A stretch of DNA of 29,720 nt from a virus. Where the stretch lies: the IMG/VR virus record IMGVR_UViG_3300025127_000174, positions 1 through 29,720 of that record; one strand, given 5' to 3'. A program made the translations under genes and the position numbers. This document shows positions 22,751 to 29,195 of the stretch, in pieces; positions within the stretch are counted from its first letter, which is position 1; every line of letters begins with the position of its first letter. The notes under the pieces were generated by a model that saw nothing but the letters and a program-made list of their open reading frames with translations, was not told the DNA's origin and searched no databases.

Positions 22751-24199
22751 TTACAATGCTATCGCCATTGCTGTGGCAAAACCTTTAGAAGCTGAGTCTG
22801 CCGATGCGTAGGTTTTAACATCAGAGGCAGGAACAGATTTCATTGTACCACCATCATTAACGATTATACCATCACTGTCAGCTATAGTTATAGAACTACC
22901 TACAGACGTTCCACCGTCTAGTAAATTTATTTCCGTAGTCGTCGCTGTTACTCCGTCTAAAATATTTAACTCTGAAGCTGTAGATGTGACCCCGTCTAAA
23001 ATATTTAACTCTTCTGGTGTGGATGTGATCTGTGTGGTACTCGCTGCTGCAAGAACCGGCAAAGTTCCAGACTGGTTTGGCAGACTTATTGTTCTATCGG
23101 CTGTAGGATCAACTGTTGTTAATGTTGTCTCGTGATCGTTAGCTGTAGAACCCTCAAAAACTAAGGTGTTCTGAACATTTATAGTTGTACTATCTACCGT
23201 TGTGGTTGTGCCACTAACTGTAAGATTACCTGTAACTGTGAGATTATCGTTCACTGTTGTTTCTGAAGTCGTATGCCCTATAGATATCGCAGTCCCCGAT
23301 ATGCCTGTGCCTATCGCTACAGACTCACTACTATTCGCTGTATCAACTACAAGGTAATTATCTGACCCTTGCTTTATTGTGAACGCTGTAGCTGAGTTGT
23401 CGGACACCGCTACATTTATATCTGTCCCGTCTGGACTTATAGAGTCTACAGCTATATCACCTACATTTGTGATATTATTGTCACCAAAACTTACGTTATC
23501 GCCAAAGGTTTTATTTGTTAAGGTGGCAGTCGAGGCTGTTGATACTAAACGAGCATTACCCCCTGTACTGGGTAGAGTTAGTGTATTATTAGCACTCTCT
23601 GAGTGAGGGGCTGCCGTTACTATCTGACCATGACTATTGTTTTCGCAGTTAAACTGTATGGCTCCCTGATTGTCATTACCTTTGACCGTAACGTGTCCTG
23701 TTCCGTTTGGAGCTAACTCTAAGTCTGCATTTGATGTCGTTACGATGTCATTACCATTTAGGTCTAAATTACCACCAAGCTGTGGTGACGTATCGTTTAC
23801 TACATCAACACCTGTAAGAGATGCACCACTACCACTAAAGGCTGTAGCTGTTACTGTGCCCCCTATGGCAACATTATTACTACCATCCTCCACAACAATC
23901 TTGCTTGCAGGCACTGTGATAAACACATCTTTGGTTCCTGCACCAAAATCTACCAAATTATTACTGTTAGAACTCGCTATAACTGATCGTGCTAGTGTTG
24001 TGCCAGAGGATGTAAATGTTCCTAAACCAACCTCAAAGGCACCATTTGTATTGTCAACAATAGCATAATAGGTTGTATCAGAATTAGATAGATTAGCAGT
24101 AAAAGTTTCAAAATTCGTGACTGCACCGGCCAAGGTGATTGTGCCTGTGCCTGTTGTCGTTGTCGTTTCACGAACTCTATCTGCTATCACAAAGGCCAT
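22751..24199 (-). CDS. Long tail fibre protein with ELNILDGVT repeats
   Basis: A 482-aa protein starting MAFVIADRVRETTTTTGTGT then ITLAGAVTNFETF, an attachment-type N-terminus common in marine phage fibres. The shaft is Thr/Asn/Val-rich beta with LNGNDIVTTSNADLELAPNG and NVSFGDNNITNVGDI segments and NLTVTGNLTVSGTTTTVDST near 320-340. Three 13-residue ELNILDGVT-type repeats lie near 392-428, and the C-terminus is short and ends KGFATAMAIAL. It has no chaperone or catalytic domain. It is probably a main trimeric fibre, with the separate short adhesin genes just downstream as candidate tips or alternates (inference). Confidence 0.86.
   Translation of the reverse strand: MAFVIADRVRETTTTTGTGTITLAGAVTNFETFTANLSNSDTTYYAIVDNTNGAFEVGLGTFTSSGTTLARSVIASSNSNNLVDFGAGTKDVFITVPASKIVVEDGSNNVAIGGTVTATAFSGSGASLTGVDVVNDTSPQLGGNLDLNGNDIVTTSNADLELAPNGTGHVTVKGNDNQGAIQFNCENNSHGQIVTAAPHSESANNTLTLPSTGGNARLVSTASTATLTNKTFGDNVSFGDNNITNVGDIAVDSISPDGTDINVAVSDNSATAFTIKQGSDNYLVVDTANSSESVAIGTGISGTAISIGHTTSETTVNDNLTVTGNLTVSGTTTTVDSTTINVQNTLVFEGSTANDHETTLTTVDPTADRTISLPNQSGTLPVLAAASTTQITSTPEELNILDGVTSTASELNILDGVTATTTEINLLDGGTSVGSSITIADSDGIIVNDGGTMKSVPASDVKTYASADSASKGFATAMAIAL
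22916..23026 (-). repeat. ELNILDGVT coding repeats in the 482-aa fibre
   Basis: Three tandem units read EELNILDGVT, SELNILDGVT and TEINLLDGG at 13-residue spacing. The first two 39-nt units share a long identical stretch at the DNA level. The final unit is degenerate and ends the array. Confidence 0.8.
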
Positions 24200-24630
24200 T
24201 ATGCTATCCTTATTATCGCGTTACTTGCATCAGCCGCAGGAAAAACTATAGTAAAATCACCCGATGATGCTGACTTATCAGAACCAAAATCTAAGACACA
24301 CACCGCCGGATCACCAGAAGCACTATCATTAAATATTAAGGCTCCTCTAGCTGTAAGAGTTACATTACTAAAGGTTTCATCCGTAAAATCTGTCAAAGCA
24401 GTCGTGCTAGATGATGTTGGCGTTACATTAGTAAGCGCCTGTCCTTTTGCGGTATAATTTGTACCAGACACTTCATTACTTGTAGTATACGCTGTAGTCC
24501 CCGCTCCTAGACTAGCACTAGAGGTGTACAGCGCTATATTAAAAGTATTACCGGAACTATTTGTAAAATTGTGAACACCTTGTAGAAGCTCTACCTTAAA
24601 TGATGTGCACATTGCCTGTGATATCGCCAT
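24199..24630 (-). CDS. Conserved marine phage virion protein
   Basis: A 143-aa beta-rich protein: MAISQAMCTSFKVELLQGVH, FNIALYTSSASLGAGTTAYT (near 29-48), GTNYTAKGQALTNV, then TLTARGALIFNDS (near 91-103) and FGSDKSASSGDFTIVFPAAD (near 114-133), ending AIIRIA. The 'TARGALI-x-N ... LDFG-x-DK-x-x-x-x-GDFTI-x-FPAA' pattern recurs widely in marine phage contigs next to adaptor genes. I know no proven function. It lies between the neck genes and the main fibre, so a tail-hub or fibre-adaptor role is possible. Confidence 0.82.
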   Translation of the reverse strand: MAISQAMCTSFKVELLQGVHNFTNSSGNTFNIALYTSSASLGAGTTAYTTSNEVSGTNYTAKGQALTNVTPTSSSTTALTDFTDETFSNVTLTARGALIFNDSASGDPAVCVLDFGSDKSASSGDFTIVFPAADASNAIIRIA

Positions 24631-24914
24631 TATAATCTCCTTATCATTTCTGCAAGCTTTTCGTGTCCTGCATTTTTAATCGCGTTGCAAACAGTAGTTC
24701 TATCTGATTTTATTGCTTCTTTCATATAAAATGTAATTACTTTTTCTAAATGTGCTTTGAAAGCATGGGCCTGATCCCTAATCTCAGGGGCAGCGTTGTC
24801 GCCAACCTCTACAATTTTATCTACACAACGAGCTGCCACTTCTTCTGGAGTGAAGCCCCTGTTGTTTGTAGTTTGTATATCTACTATTGGTGTTTTTGGT
24901 AATTCCATCAACAT
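24630..24914 (-). CDS. Small helical protein in the neck gene group
   Basis: A 94-aa, mostly alpha-helical protein: MLMELPKTPIVDIQTTNNRG, then FTPEEVAARCVDKIVEVGDN and a helix with AHLEKVITFYMKEAIKSDR. The start at 24914 forms a TAATG junction with the adaptor gene and has GAGGG upstream; a second Met two codons on is possible. It is a soluble protein with no motif of known function. Similar proteins follow adaptor genes in marine phages as I recall them, which suggests an assembly or connector accessory. Confidence 0.78.
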   Translation of the reverse strand: MLMELPKTPIVDIQTTNNRGFTPEEVAARCVDKIVEVGDNAAPEIRDQAHAFKAHLEKVITFYMKEAIKSDRTTVCNAIKNAGHEKLAEMIRRL

Positions 24915-25564
24915 TATTGCTTATCCCTCATAACCATGCCTGTTCTGTAATAATCACTAACCTCTTTTGCCTCGCCATACAGTTTAAGCGATTGCACTGC
25001 TTCAGTAAACCTTTGTGCATAATTCTGCATAACATCGGGCTCACCTTTCATAAACGTGTATGCTTCCATTAAACTGCCGTACAACAAAGCATTAGGTGCA
25101 TTTGTGCTCAACCACGTAGAACCCGAATCAGCTCCCGCTGTAAGACTATTTGGTCTGTAATAATAATGCAACTCTACTGCAAAACTACTGCTAGGCGTGG
25201 GTGCCACAATAAAGTTGTCGGTATCAAATAAAGCATAAAAACGTGGCGATCCTGTGGTGGAAGAGTTTGGCGTGAAGGTTTGTATAAAATTTACATCTTT
25301 GTAATCAAGAAAAACCTTATTGCTACTTGCATCGGTAAAACTTAGAGAAAAAGGTGTAAGAAAATCTGTTGGACACGCTAAAAACTCACTGCTTGAAGTG
25401 AAAGCGGCTGTTGCATTTTTTCTAAATATACTGAGCTGCACGTTTTTAAGTATGCGCTCCTCTGCAATCTTAATAAAATTAGATAGATTATTTGTAAACG
25501 TCGTCTCTGTATTTTCAGAATAATCCTGTATCGCAGTCTTTAGTGTGGCAAAAGTAAAACTCAT
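24914..25564 (-). CDS. Head-tail adaptor protein (SU10-type)
   Basis: A 216-aa protein. The N-terminal helix MSFTFATLKTAIQDYSENTE and IKIAEERILKNVQL (near 31-44) are followed by a beta insertion (FRKNATAAFTSSSEFLACPT, FLTPFSLSF), then NFIVAPTPSSSFAVELHYYY (near 116-135) and the conserved block WLSTNAPNALLYGSLMEAYT (near 150-169) with FMKGEPDVMQNYAQRF. This is the layout of the phage SU10-type adaptor family, ring proteins between portal and tail tube. The ATG overlaps the preceding stop (ATGA). Domain recognition is by pattern, and I am fairly confident. Confidence 0.86.
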   Translation of the reverse strand: MSFTFATLKTAIQDYSENTETTFTNNLSNFIKIAEERILKNVQLSIFRKNATAAFTSSSEFLACPTDFLTPFSLSFTDASSNKVFLDYKDVNFIQTFTPNSSTTGSPRFYALFDTDNFIVAPTPSSSFAVELHYYYRPNSLTAGADSGSTWLSTNAPNALLYGSLMEAYTFMKGEPDVMQNYAQRFTEAVQSLKLYGEAKEVSDYYRTGMVMRDKQ

Positions 25565-25860
25565 GTTGTCACCGTAACCTCTCCGACAGATGCAATAGCG
25601 CGTATAGCCACACCTCTGTCTGGAAAACCACCGGGACCAACAGTAACTGTCTGTGGCTCTGTTCTATCTGGTCTAGCGTCTTTTAATGCCAAGGCATCGA
25701 CTACAGTAGGAAAAGGCTCAAGCTGTGGTTGCTTTGCCTCAAACTCGTCTTTGCCCACAAGAGATCCATTCCACTCTTTACGCATATCTTTATATTTATA
25801 ACGAAAACCTGATCTATCTGATATGGCGTAAGCGTGTTTACCTTGTGCAAATCGAGCCAT
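25561..25860 (-). CDS. Small conserved neck-region protein
   Basis: A 99-aa protein starting MARFAQGKHAYAISDRSGFR then YKYKDMRKEWNGSLV (near 21-35), with FEAKQPQLEP and an all-beta C-terminus, VGEVTVTT. The R-S-G-F-x-Y-x-Y-x-x-M-x-x-EWNG pattern is familiar from marine phage contigs, where the C-terminus is often longer and ends in a repeated V-T-V element; this copy looks like a short version. The start is a TGATG junction with the neck gene upstream. No function is established to my knowledge; a connector accessory is inferred. Confidence 0.78.
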   Translation of the reverse strand: MARFAQGKHAYAISDRSGFRYKYKDMRKEWNGSLVGKDEFEAKQPQLEPFPTVVDALALKDARPDRTEPQTVTVGPGGFPDRGVAIRAIASVGEVTVTT

Positions 25861-26528
25861 CAGGAACTCCTAAAATATTCATACTGAGGCACTACGTTAA
25901 AAGAAGCTCTGTCTCTATCCTCAGTCATCGCGCGTTGAAACTCCTCTTCGTATACTGCTTTAAGCATTTGTGTTCTATTAGGCGCTCTTTTCATACTAAT
26001 ATAGTAAGCCAGTCCTGCTGCCAAACATGGGAAAAACCGAAAGGGCATATCCATAGTATTTATAAACGTGTCTGCATCGTCCATACGGGTGAGTGCATCA
26101 AATATTATAGTGTCTGTGCTGTTTTCTGGAGTAGGCCATATTTTTAAAACAGGTGTAATTTGTCTATCCAAAAAGAATTGGTTAGGTCGTCCTGTTGTGC
26201 TCTTAGTAGGTATGCCTAAATATGTGGATCGGCTTATTCGCTCCATGGCAAAATCTGTACTGCTACGTCGTACTACAACAGATAAGATATCAATCACATT
26301 TGTATTAAGATTATACGTCGCTGTACCAGAGGTAAGTGCTTGTGTGGTTTGTGTAATAGTCCACTGATTAAGACCACGATTAGCCCATTCGGCTAACATC
26401 AAGTTAAGAGAACGCTTGGCAGATTTAAGATCGTAACCTGTTCTGACCTCTAAACCACAACGTTCAAACGCTTCTTCAATGTACTCCGCAACGTCGAGTT
26501 CAAAGTCTGTGCTATCTGATACGGCCAT
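25860..26528 (-). CDS. Head-tail connector / tail accessory protein candidate
   Basis: A 222-aa, mostly helical protein: FELDVAEYIEEAFERCGLEV (near 8-27), then TGYDLKSAKRSLNLMLAEWA then NRGLNQWTI (near 30-58), a beta insertion (TSGTATYNLNTNVIDILSVV), and PFRFFPCLAAGLAYYISMKR with EEEFQRAMTEDRDRAS at the C-terminus. The two-helix start plus 'A-x-R-SLNL-x-x-x-EWANRG' is widespread in podovirus-like marine phages and is usually placed with P22 gp4-like or T7 tail tubular A-like neck proteins. It starts without a gap after the His-rich gene, and the SU10-type adaptor lies two genes downstream. Confidence 0.8.
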   Translation of the reverse strand: MAVSDSTDFELDVAEYIEEAFERCGLEVRTGYDLKSAKRSLNLMLAEWANRGLNQWTITQTTQALTSGTATYNLNTNVIDILSVVVRRSSTDFAMERISRSTYLGIPTKSTTGRPNQFFLDRQITPVLKIWPTPENSTDTIIFDALTRMDDADTFINTMDMPFRFFPCLAAGLAYYISMKRAPNRTQMLKAVYEEEFQRAMTEDRDRASFNVVPQYEYFRSS

Positions 26529-27206
26529 TTACTCATCCTTGTTTGCGTACATATTATCAAAAATTTGGTTTACGTCCAACACATAATCTAAATCAGACTT
26601 CGAGTAATGTATATGTTGCGATGGTTTAAAGTCCGGAGGTCCATCACCAGTCTCAAACCATGCGGGATGAGTAACACGAACACGATTGTTTGGCAAGGCT
26701 ACAATATTACCTGTGTAATCGCCGGCATCGAGTAAGGTAAGAACGTGACTTTGCTTATGCTGTGCGGGGTCATCGGCAATTTCGCTTTCAGTATAATCAA
26801 CAGTAAAATGATATTTAGCAGGAAAAAACTCACTGCCTATTTTTGCCATCCACGGACAAGGAGTTGCTCTATTTAAGGTATACACAGCGTGATGATGCGA
26901 AGCACAGTCCCAAGGTTGTGCTAAATAGGTCTCCATAGGATCAGGCCAACCCTCAAAATCAAAATCACCAACGAGAGCAGTTATGGGCATACGCGCCCAC
27001 ATAGCACCACCATGCACATTAGGCTCATCGTCATCGTTTTCACAGCCGGTAAATATTACTTGAAACGACAAACACCTGTTTGGCATTGTTGTAACAGCGA
27101 TAGCCATCGCGTGCAAAAACTCCCCATGATATTTTTCATGGTTGTGTGTATACTCTCTTCGCACCCAACATTTAAAATGTGGGATGTTACTCTGTAAGTA
27201 GGGCAA
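26529..27206 (-). CDS. Conserved His/Trp-rich phage protein, TTG start
   Basis: A 225-aa protein. I place the start at a TTG (27204-27206) because it gives the conserved opening MPYLQSNIPHFKCWVRREYT; the first ATG is 33 codons further in and would remove it. A weak AAAAGG lies about 11 nt upstream. Segments: HNHEKYHGEF (21-30), MPNRCLSFQVIFTGCENDDD (41-60), HGGAMWARMPITALVGDFDF (65-84), ASHHHAVYT (102-110), and HPAWFETGDGPPDFKPSQHI (180-199). It is rich in His, Trp and Pro. I recognise it as a protein conserved in marine phages beside neck genes, without known function. Metal binding is possible, given the clustered His/Cys/Asp, but not shown. Confidence 0.8.
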   Translation of the reverse strand: MPYLQSNIPHFKCWVRREYTHNHEKYHGEFLHAMAIAVTTMPNRCLSFQVIFTGCENDDDEPNVHGGAMWARMPITALVGDFDFEGWPDPMETYLAQPWDCASHHHAVYTLNRATPCPWMAKIGSEFFPAKYHFTVDYTESEIADDPAQHKQSHVLTLLDAGDYTGNIVALPNNRVRVTHPAWFETGDGPPDFKPSQHIHYSKSDLDYVLDVNQIFDNMYANKDE

Positions 27207-27207
27207 G

Positions 27208-27513
27208 TTATCTTGGGCCTTTTGTCTTCTTTGTTACGTTAAAACCTTTACCCGCTAAAAACTTTTTAGCTTTAGCAACTGTCATTCCTGCCATCGCTCC
27301 GGCACCTGCTCCCATGGCTGCTCCCGCCATTTTTGCCGGAGAGGCGGTCACTTTTCCACCCGGCTTAAATTTTTTCACAGCGCCACCTTTTTTCATCATC
27401 TTCTTAACGGCACCACCTTTTTTCATCATTCTTTTAACAGCACCACCTTTTTTCATCATTCTTTTAACAGCACCGCCTTTACGCTTCATTGCATATGTTT
27501 TCTTTTTTCTCAT
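27208..27513 (-). CDS. Lys/Gly repeat protein with small hydrophobic segment
   Basis: A 101-aa protein. The N-terminal half has four copies of a decapeptide KKGGAVKRMM or close variants (near 10-50), with net charge well above +20. Then come FKPGGKVTAS, a Gly/Ala/Met-rich helix (AGAAMGAGAGAMAGMTVA, near 62-79) and a basic tail. The repeats correspond to 30-nt DNA units. Very basic, small-residue-rich proteins in structural operons may bind packaged DNA or insert in membranes. Function unknown; expression is supported by the overlap-rich operon context and a normal ATG. Confidence 0.72.
   Translation of the reverse strand: MRKKKTYAMKRKGGAVKRMMKKGGAVKRMMKKGGAVKKMMKKGGAVKKFKPGGKVTASPAKMAGAAMGAGAGAMAGMTVAKAKKFLAGKGFNVTKKTKGPR
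27381..27470 (-). repeat. Three 30-bp tandem repeats, plus a partial copy
   Basis: Units at 27381-27410, 27411-27440 and 27441-27470, with a partial fourth beginning at 27471. Units two and three are identical; unit one differs at four positions. Each encodes ten residues (KKGGAVK-K/R-MM). Identical adjacent units imply recent duplication, so copy number probably varies between related phages. Confidence 0.9.
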
Positions 27514-27522
27514 AAGGTTCTC

Positions 27523-27819
27523 CTAAGTATACAAAGTTTTTTTACGCCTGTTAGACATCACTGCCCCACACCCTCGTGCGATAAATCGTTTACCTTTTAA
27601 ATTTACATCATCTTTTTCAACTTTACCACCTTTATCGTAGCCCAAAGGCAAACCTTGCAGTTTTTTTCCTGTGACAGTAAACGTGTCTCTAACGCGTCTG
27701 CTAACGTTTTTAAGAGGCATAGTTTTGTCTAAGAACTGAGAATAACTTATTCTTTTGGACGTATAGTCATCTATGGCTTTAATATATTTTCTTTCATCTG
27801 AATTATACGCTTGTCCCAT
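27523..27819 (-). CDS. Small basic protein with DKGGKV and ARGCGAVM motifs
   Basis: A 98-aa protein starting MGQAYNSDERKYIKAIDDYT, a helical N-terminal half, then LGYDKGGKVEKDDVNLKG (near 59-76) and the C-terminal block RFIARGCGAVMSNRRKKTLY (near 78-97). The C-terminal block is one I recognise from several unrelated small proteins in marine phages, where it seems to be a portable module. Starts at a TAATG junction. The single Cys is in ARGCG. Function unknown; virion or DNA association is a guess from the basic charge and location. Confidence 0.75.
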   Translation of the reverse strand: MGQAYNSDERKYIKAIDDYTSKRISYSQFLDKTMPLKNVSRRVRDTFTVTGKKLQGLPLGYDKGGKVEKDDVNLKGKRFIARGCGAVMSNRRKKTLYT

Positions 27820-28079
27820 TATCGAATATAACCTCCGTTACCAAGACGCACTACGGCTTGTTTTGTATTTTTAACTACTGTCTTGCCTTTTGCACCTGCA
27901 CGTTTTTTCTTTTTGGCCGTAGCTGCACGCTCTTTTTTACTTAAAGACTGCGCCTTGCTACGTGGTAAACATCTGTCTGGGTTCTTCTTATCTTTAGAGG
28001 TACCGCATTTACCTTTAATCTTGCCGTCCGTACCAATACGAACCCAGTCTTGCTTAAGCCATTTTTTAAGTTCACCCAT
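27819..28079 (-). CDS. Small basic Cys-containing phage protein
   Basis: An 86-aa protein: MGELKKWLKQDWVRIGTDGK, then GKCGTSKDKKNPDRCLPRSK (near 23-42) and SLSKKERAATAKKKKRA, ending LGNGGYIR. Two Cys twelve residues apart flank a GTSKDKKNPDR loop, a pattern I know from cyanophage and pelagiphage small basic proteins, possibly related to the DUF6321 group. A small zinc-binding or disulphide loop is conceivable but not shown. The ending NGGYI fits the x-GG-x-[V/I/A] motif found in neighbouring proteins. Confidence 0.78.
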   Translation of the reverse strand: MGELKKWLKQDWVRIGTDGKIKGKCGTSKDKKNPDRCLPRSKAQSLSKKERAATAKKKKRAGAKGKTVVKNTKQAVVRLGNGGYIR

Positions 28080-28327
28080 TATGTTTTCTTCTTTTTCTTT
28101 TTACCTTTTGCGCCTTTTGCGTAATTCGGATCTTTACAGTACTTACTTGCAGCAAGATTTGCATAAGCGCTTGGATATGTATCAAAGGTACGCTTTGCCC
28201 ATGCCTTACCTTCAGGACAAATCTTACCGCCCTTTTTCATTTTAACAACACCACCCTTAGCCATCTTTACTACAGGACACGCCCCGCGTCCTAGATTTAC
28301 TTTACTTCTTGATTGCGGCCTGCTCAT
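28079..28327 (-). CDS. Small basic protein with Cys and KGG motifs
   Basis: An 82-aa protein from the ATG at 28327, preferred over an upstream GTG (28336) because AAGGAG lies about 8 nt before the ATG and directly against the GTG. It reads MSRPQSRSKVNLGRGACPVV, then AKGGVVKMKKGGKICPEGKA (near 23-42), WAKRTFDTYPSAYANLAASK (near 43-62) and YCKDPNYAKG with a Lys tail. Three Cys. The 'YPSAYAN-x-x-AS-KYCKDP' block is shared by other marine phage small proteins as I recall. It overlaps the end of the membrane protein gene by 26 nt. Confidence 0.78.
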   Translation of the reverse strand: MSRPQSRSKVNLGRGACPVVKMAKGGVVKMKKGGKICPEGKAWAKRTFDTYPSAYANLAASKYCKDPNYAKGAKGKKKKKKT

Positions 28328-28508
28328 ATCTTGCACTCCTTTTAATAAAGTCTTCCCACAAAGGTTTTAACATTTCATTGTTTTGTTCAATCTTAACAGA
28401 CATAACGGCGGTGCGCTTATCCACACTAATCAGCGTCACAGTCATCCAAGTAATTGCACCCAAGGATAGCGTAGTAATACTACCAACTAATGCTTGCTTA
28501 ATTAACAT
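28302..28508 (-). CDS. Small single-pass membrane protein, holin-like candidate
   Basis: A 68-aa protein starting MLIKQALVGSITTLSLGAIT then WMTVTLISV (residues about 5-29 hydrophobic), followed by a charged, helical C-terminal half, VKIEQNNEMLKPLWEDFIKR. The ATG at 28508 is preferred because GGAG is 9 nt upstream; an ATG two codons earlier is closer than usual to it. One N-terminal membrane span plus a soluble helix fits a small holin, an envelope-docking protein or a virion membrane protein. No endolysin is visible in the window to support a lysis cassette. Confidence 0.68.
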   Translation of the reverse strand: MLIKQALVGSITTLSLGAITWMTVTLISVDKRTAVMSVKIEQNNEMLKPLWEDFIKRSARYEQAAIKK

Positions 28509-28789
28509 CGCCATCTTCTCCTTGCCTGCCGTAAACGACTATTTGGATTTTTAGCCGCCTTTGGAAACTTTTTCATCTGTCCGGCGCTTCGTGCACAAAA
28601 TGACTTACGCCTTGCTTTTTCTTTTGCTGTTAGGTTTTTCTTCTTTGTAACAGCAGTTTTTAATTTACTGCCCGGATTATCGCGTCTGTATTTAGCGACA
28701 CCGGCGGCAGTCATTCCCGCCCCAGACTTTGTGGAGCGGAAATACTTTTTAGTTTTAGGCGGTTGCTTATCTCGCCTACGTTTAGTCAT
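28502..28789 (-). CDS. Conserved basic 'SGAGMTAAG' phage protein (DUF6321-like)
   Basis: A 95-aa, strongly basic protein: MTKRRRDKQPPKTKKYFRST, SGAGMTAAGVAKYRRDNPGS (near 22-41), KLKTAVTKKKNLTAKEKARR, then KSFCARSAGQMKKFPKAAKN and SRLRQARRRWRC. This full-length pattern is familiar from T4-like cyanophages and other marine phages, where I believe it is assigned to a family of unknown function (DUF6321-like; the label is from memory). One internal Cys and a C-terminal Cys. A DNA-binding or virion role is inferred from charge and its place in the late operon. Confidence 0.82.
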   Translation of the reverse strand: MTKRRRDKQPPKTKKYFRSTKSGAGMTAAGVAKYRRDNPGSKLKTAVTKKKNLTAKEKARRKSFCARSAGQMKKFPKAAKNPNSRLRQARRRWRC

Positions 28790-29186
28790 AATTCTTACGC
28801 ATCATCAGAATGACGGTATACGTATCTGCACTAGAGTGTCCTACTGTGGTAAAATCAATGTCGCCAGTCACACCAGACCCTGCATTGTTTTTAAGACCAC
28901 CAAACTCACTGTAGTCGTGGTGACCACTTTGGTTTTCACCTAACTCTATTATAAAAGCATCCGATGTAGCGTCAAAAAACATTCTAACTTTCATGCCAAT
29001 GCACTGCCACCATATTTTATCTATAGTAACATTTGTGCAGGTCTGACCATGACCGTTAGTGTTTAAAGCGCTAACATCAACCTTTTTTACCGCAGATTCA
29101 CCAGTTCCATCTGAAATGTTCGTAAACTTCATCACAAGTGTTTTGTCATTATCGACAAGTGTTTGTGAGGTTACTGCATCAGCCAT
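28782..29186 (-). CDS. Virion-type beta protein, unknown
   Basis: A 134-aa protein with a strong ribosome binding site, GGAGG, 6-7 nt before the ATG. It reads MADAVTSQTLVDNDKTLVMK, then FTNISDGTGESAVKKVDVSA (near 21-40), IDKIWWQCIGMKVRMFFDAT (near 55-74) and GHHDYSEFGGLKNNAGSGVT, GDIDFTTVGHSSADTYTVIL, MMRKNYD. It is an all-beta pattern that I recognise as conserved in phages next to capsid and neck genes. It probably is a minor capsid or head-decoration-type protein by position; no firm family. Confidence 0.8.
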   Translation of the reverse strand: MADAVTSQTLVDNDKTLVMKFTNISDGTGESAVKKVDVSALNTNGHGQTCTNVTIDKIWWQCIGMKVRMFFDATSDAFIIELGENQSGHHDYSEFGGLKNNAGSGVTGDIDFTTVGHSSADTYTVILMMRKNYD

Positions 29187-29195
29187 GTTACCCTC

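Noticed and set aside
27381-27480. CRISPR-like array
   Set aside because: The 30-bp units are directly adjacent without spacers and encode an in-frame decapeptide repeat.
28328-28336. GTG start giving an 85-aa version of the 82-aa basic protein
   Set aside because: AAGGAG directly abuts the GTG, leaving no spacer; the ATG at 28327 has a normal 8-nt spacing.
28302-28789. A complete lysis cassette around the small membrane protein
   Set aside because: One membrane protein is present, but neither neighbour resembles an endolysin or spanin; both are small basic proteins.
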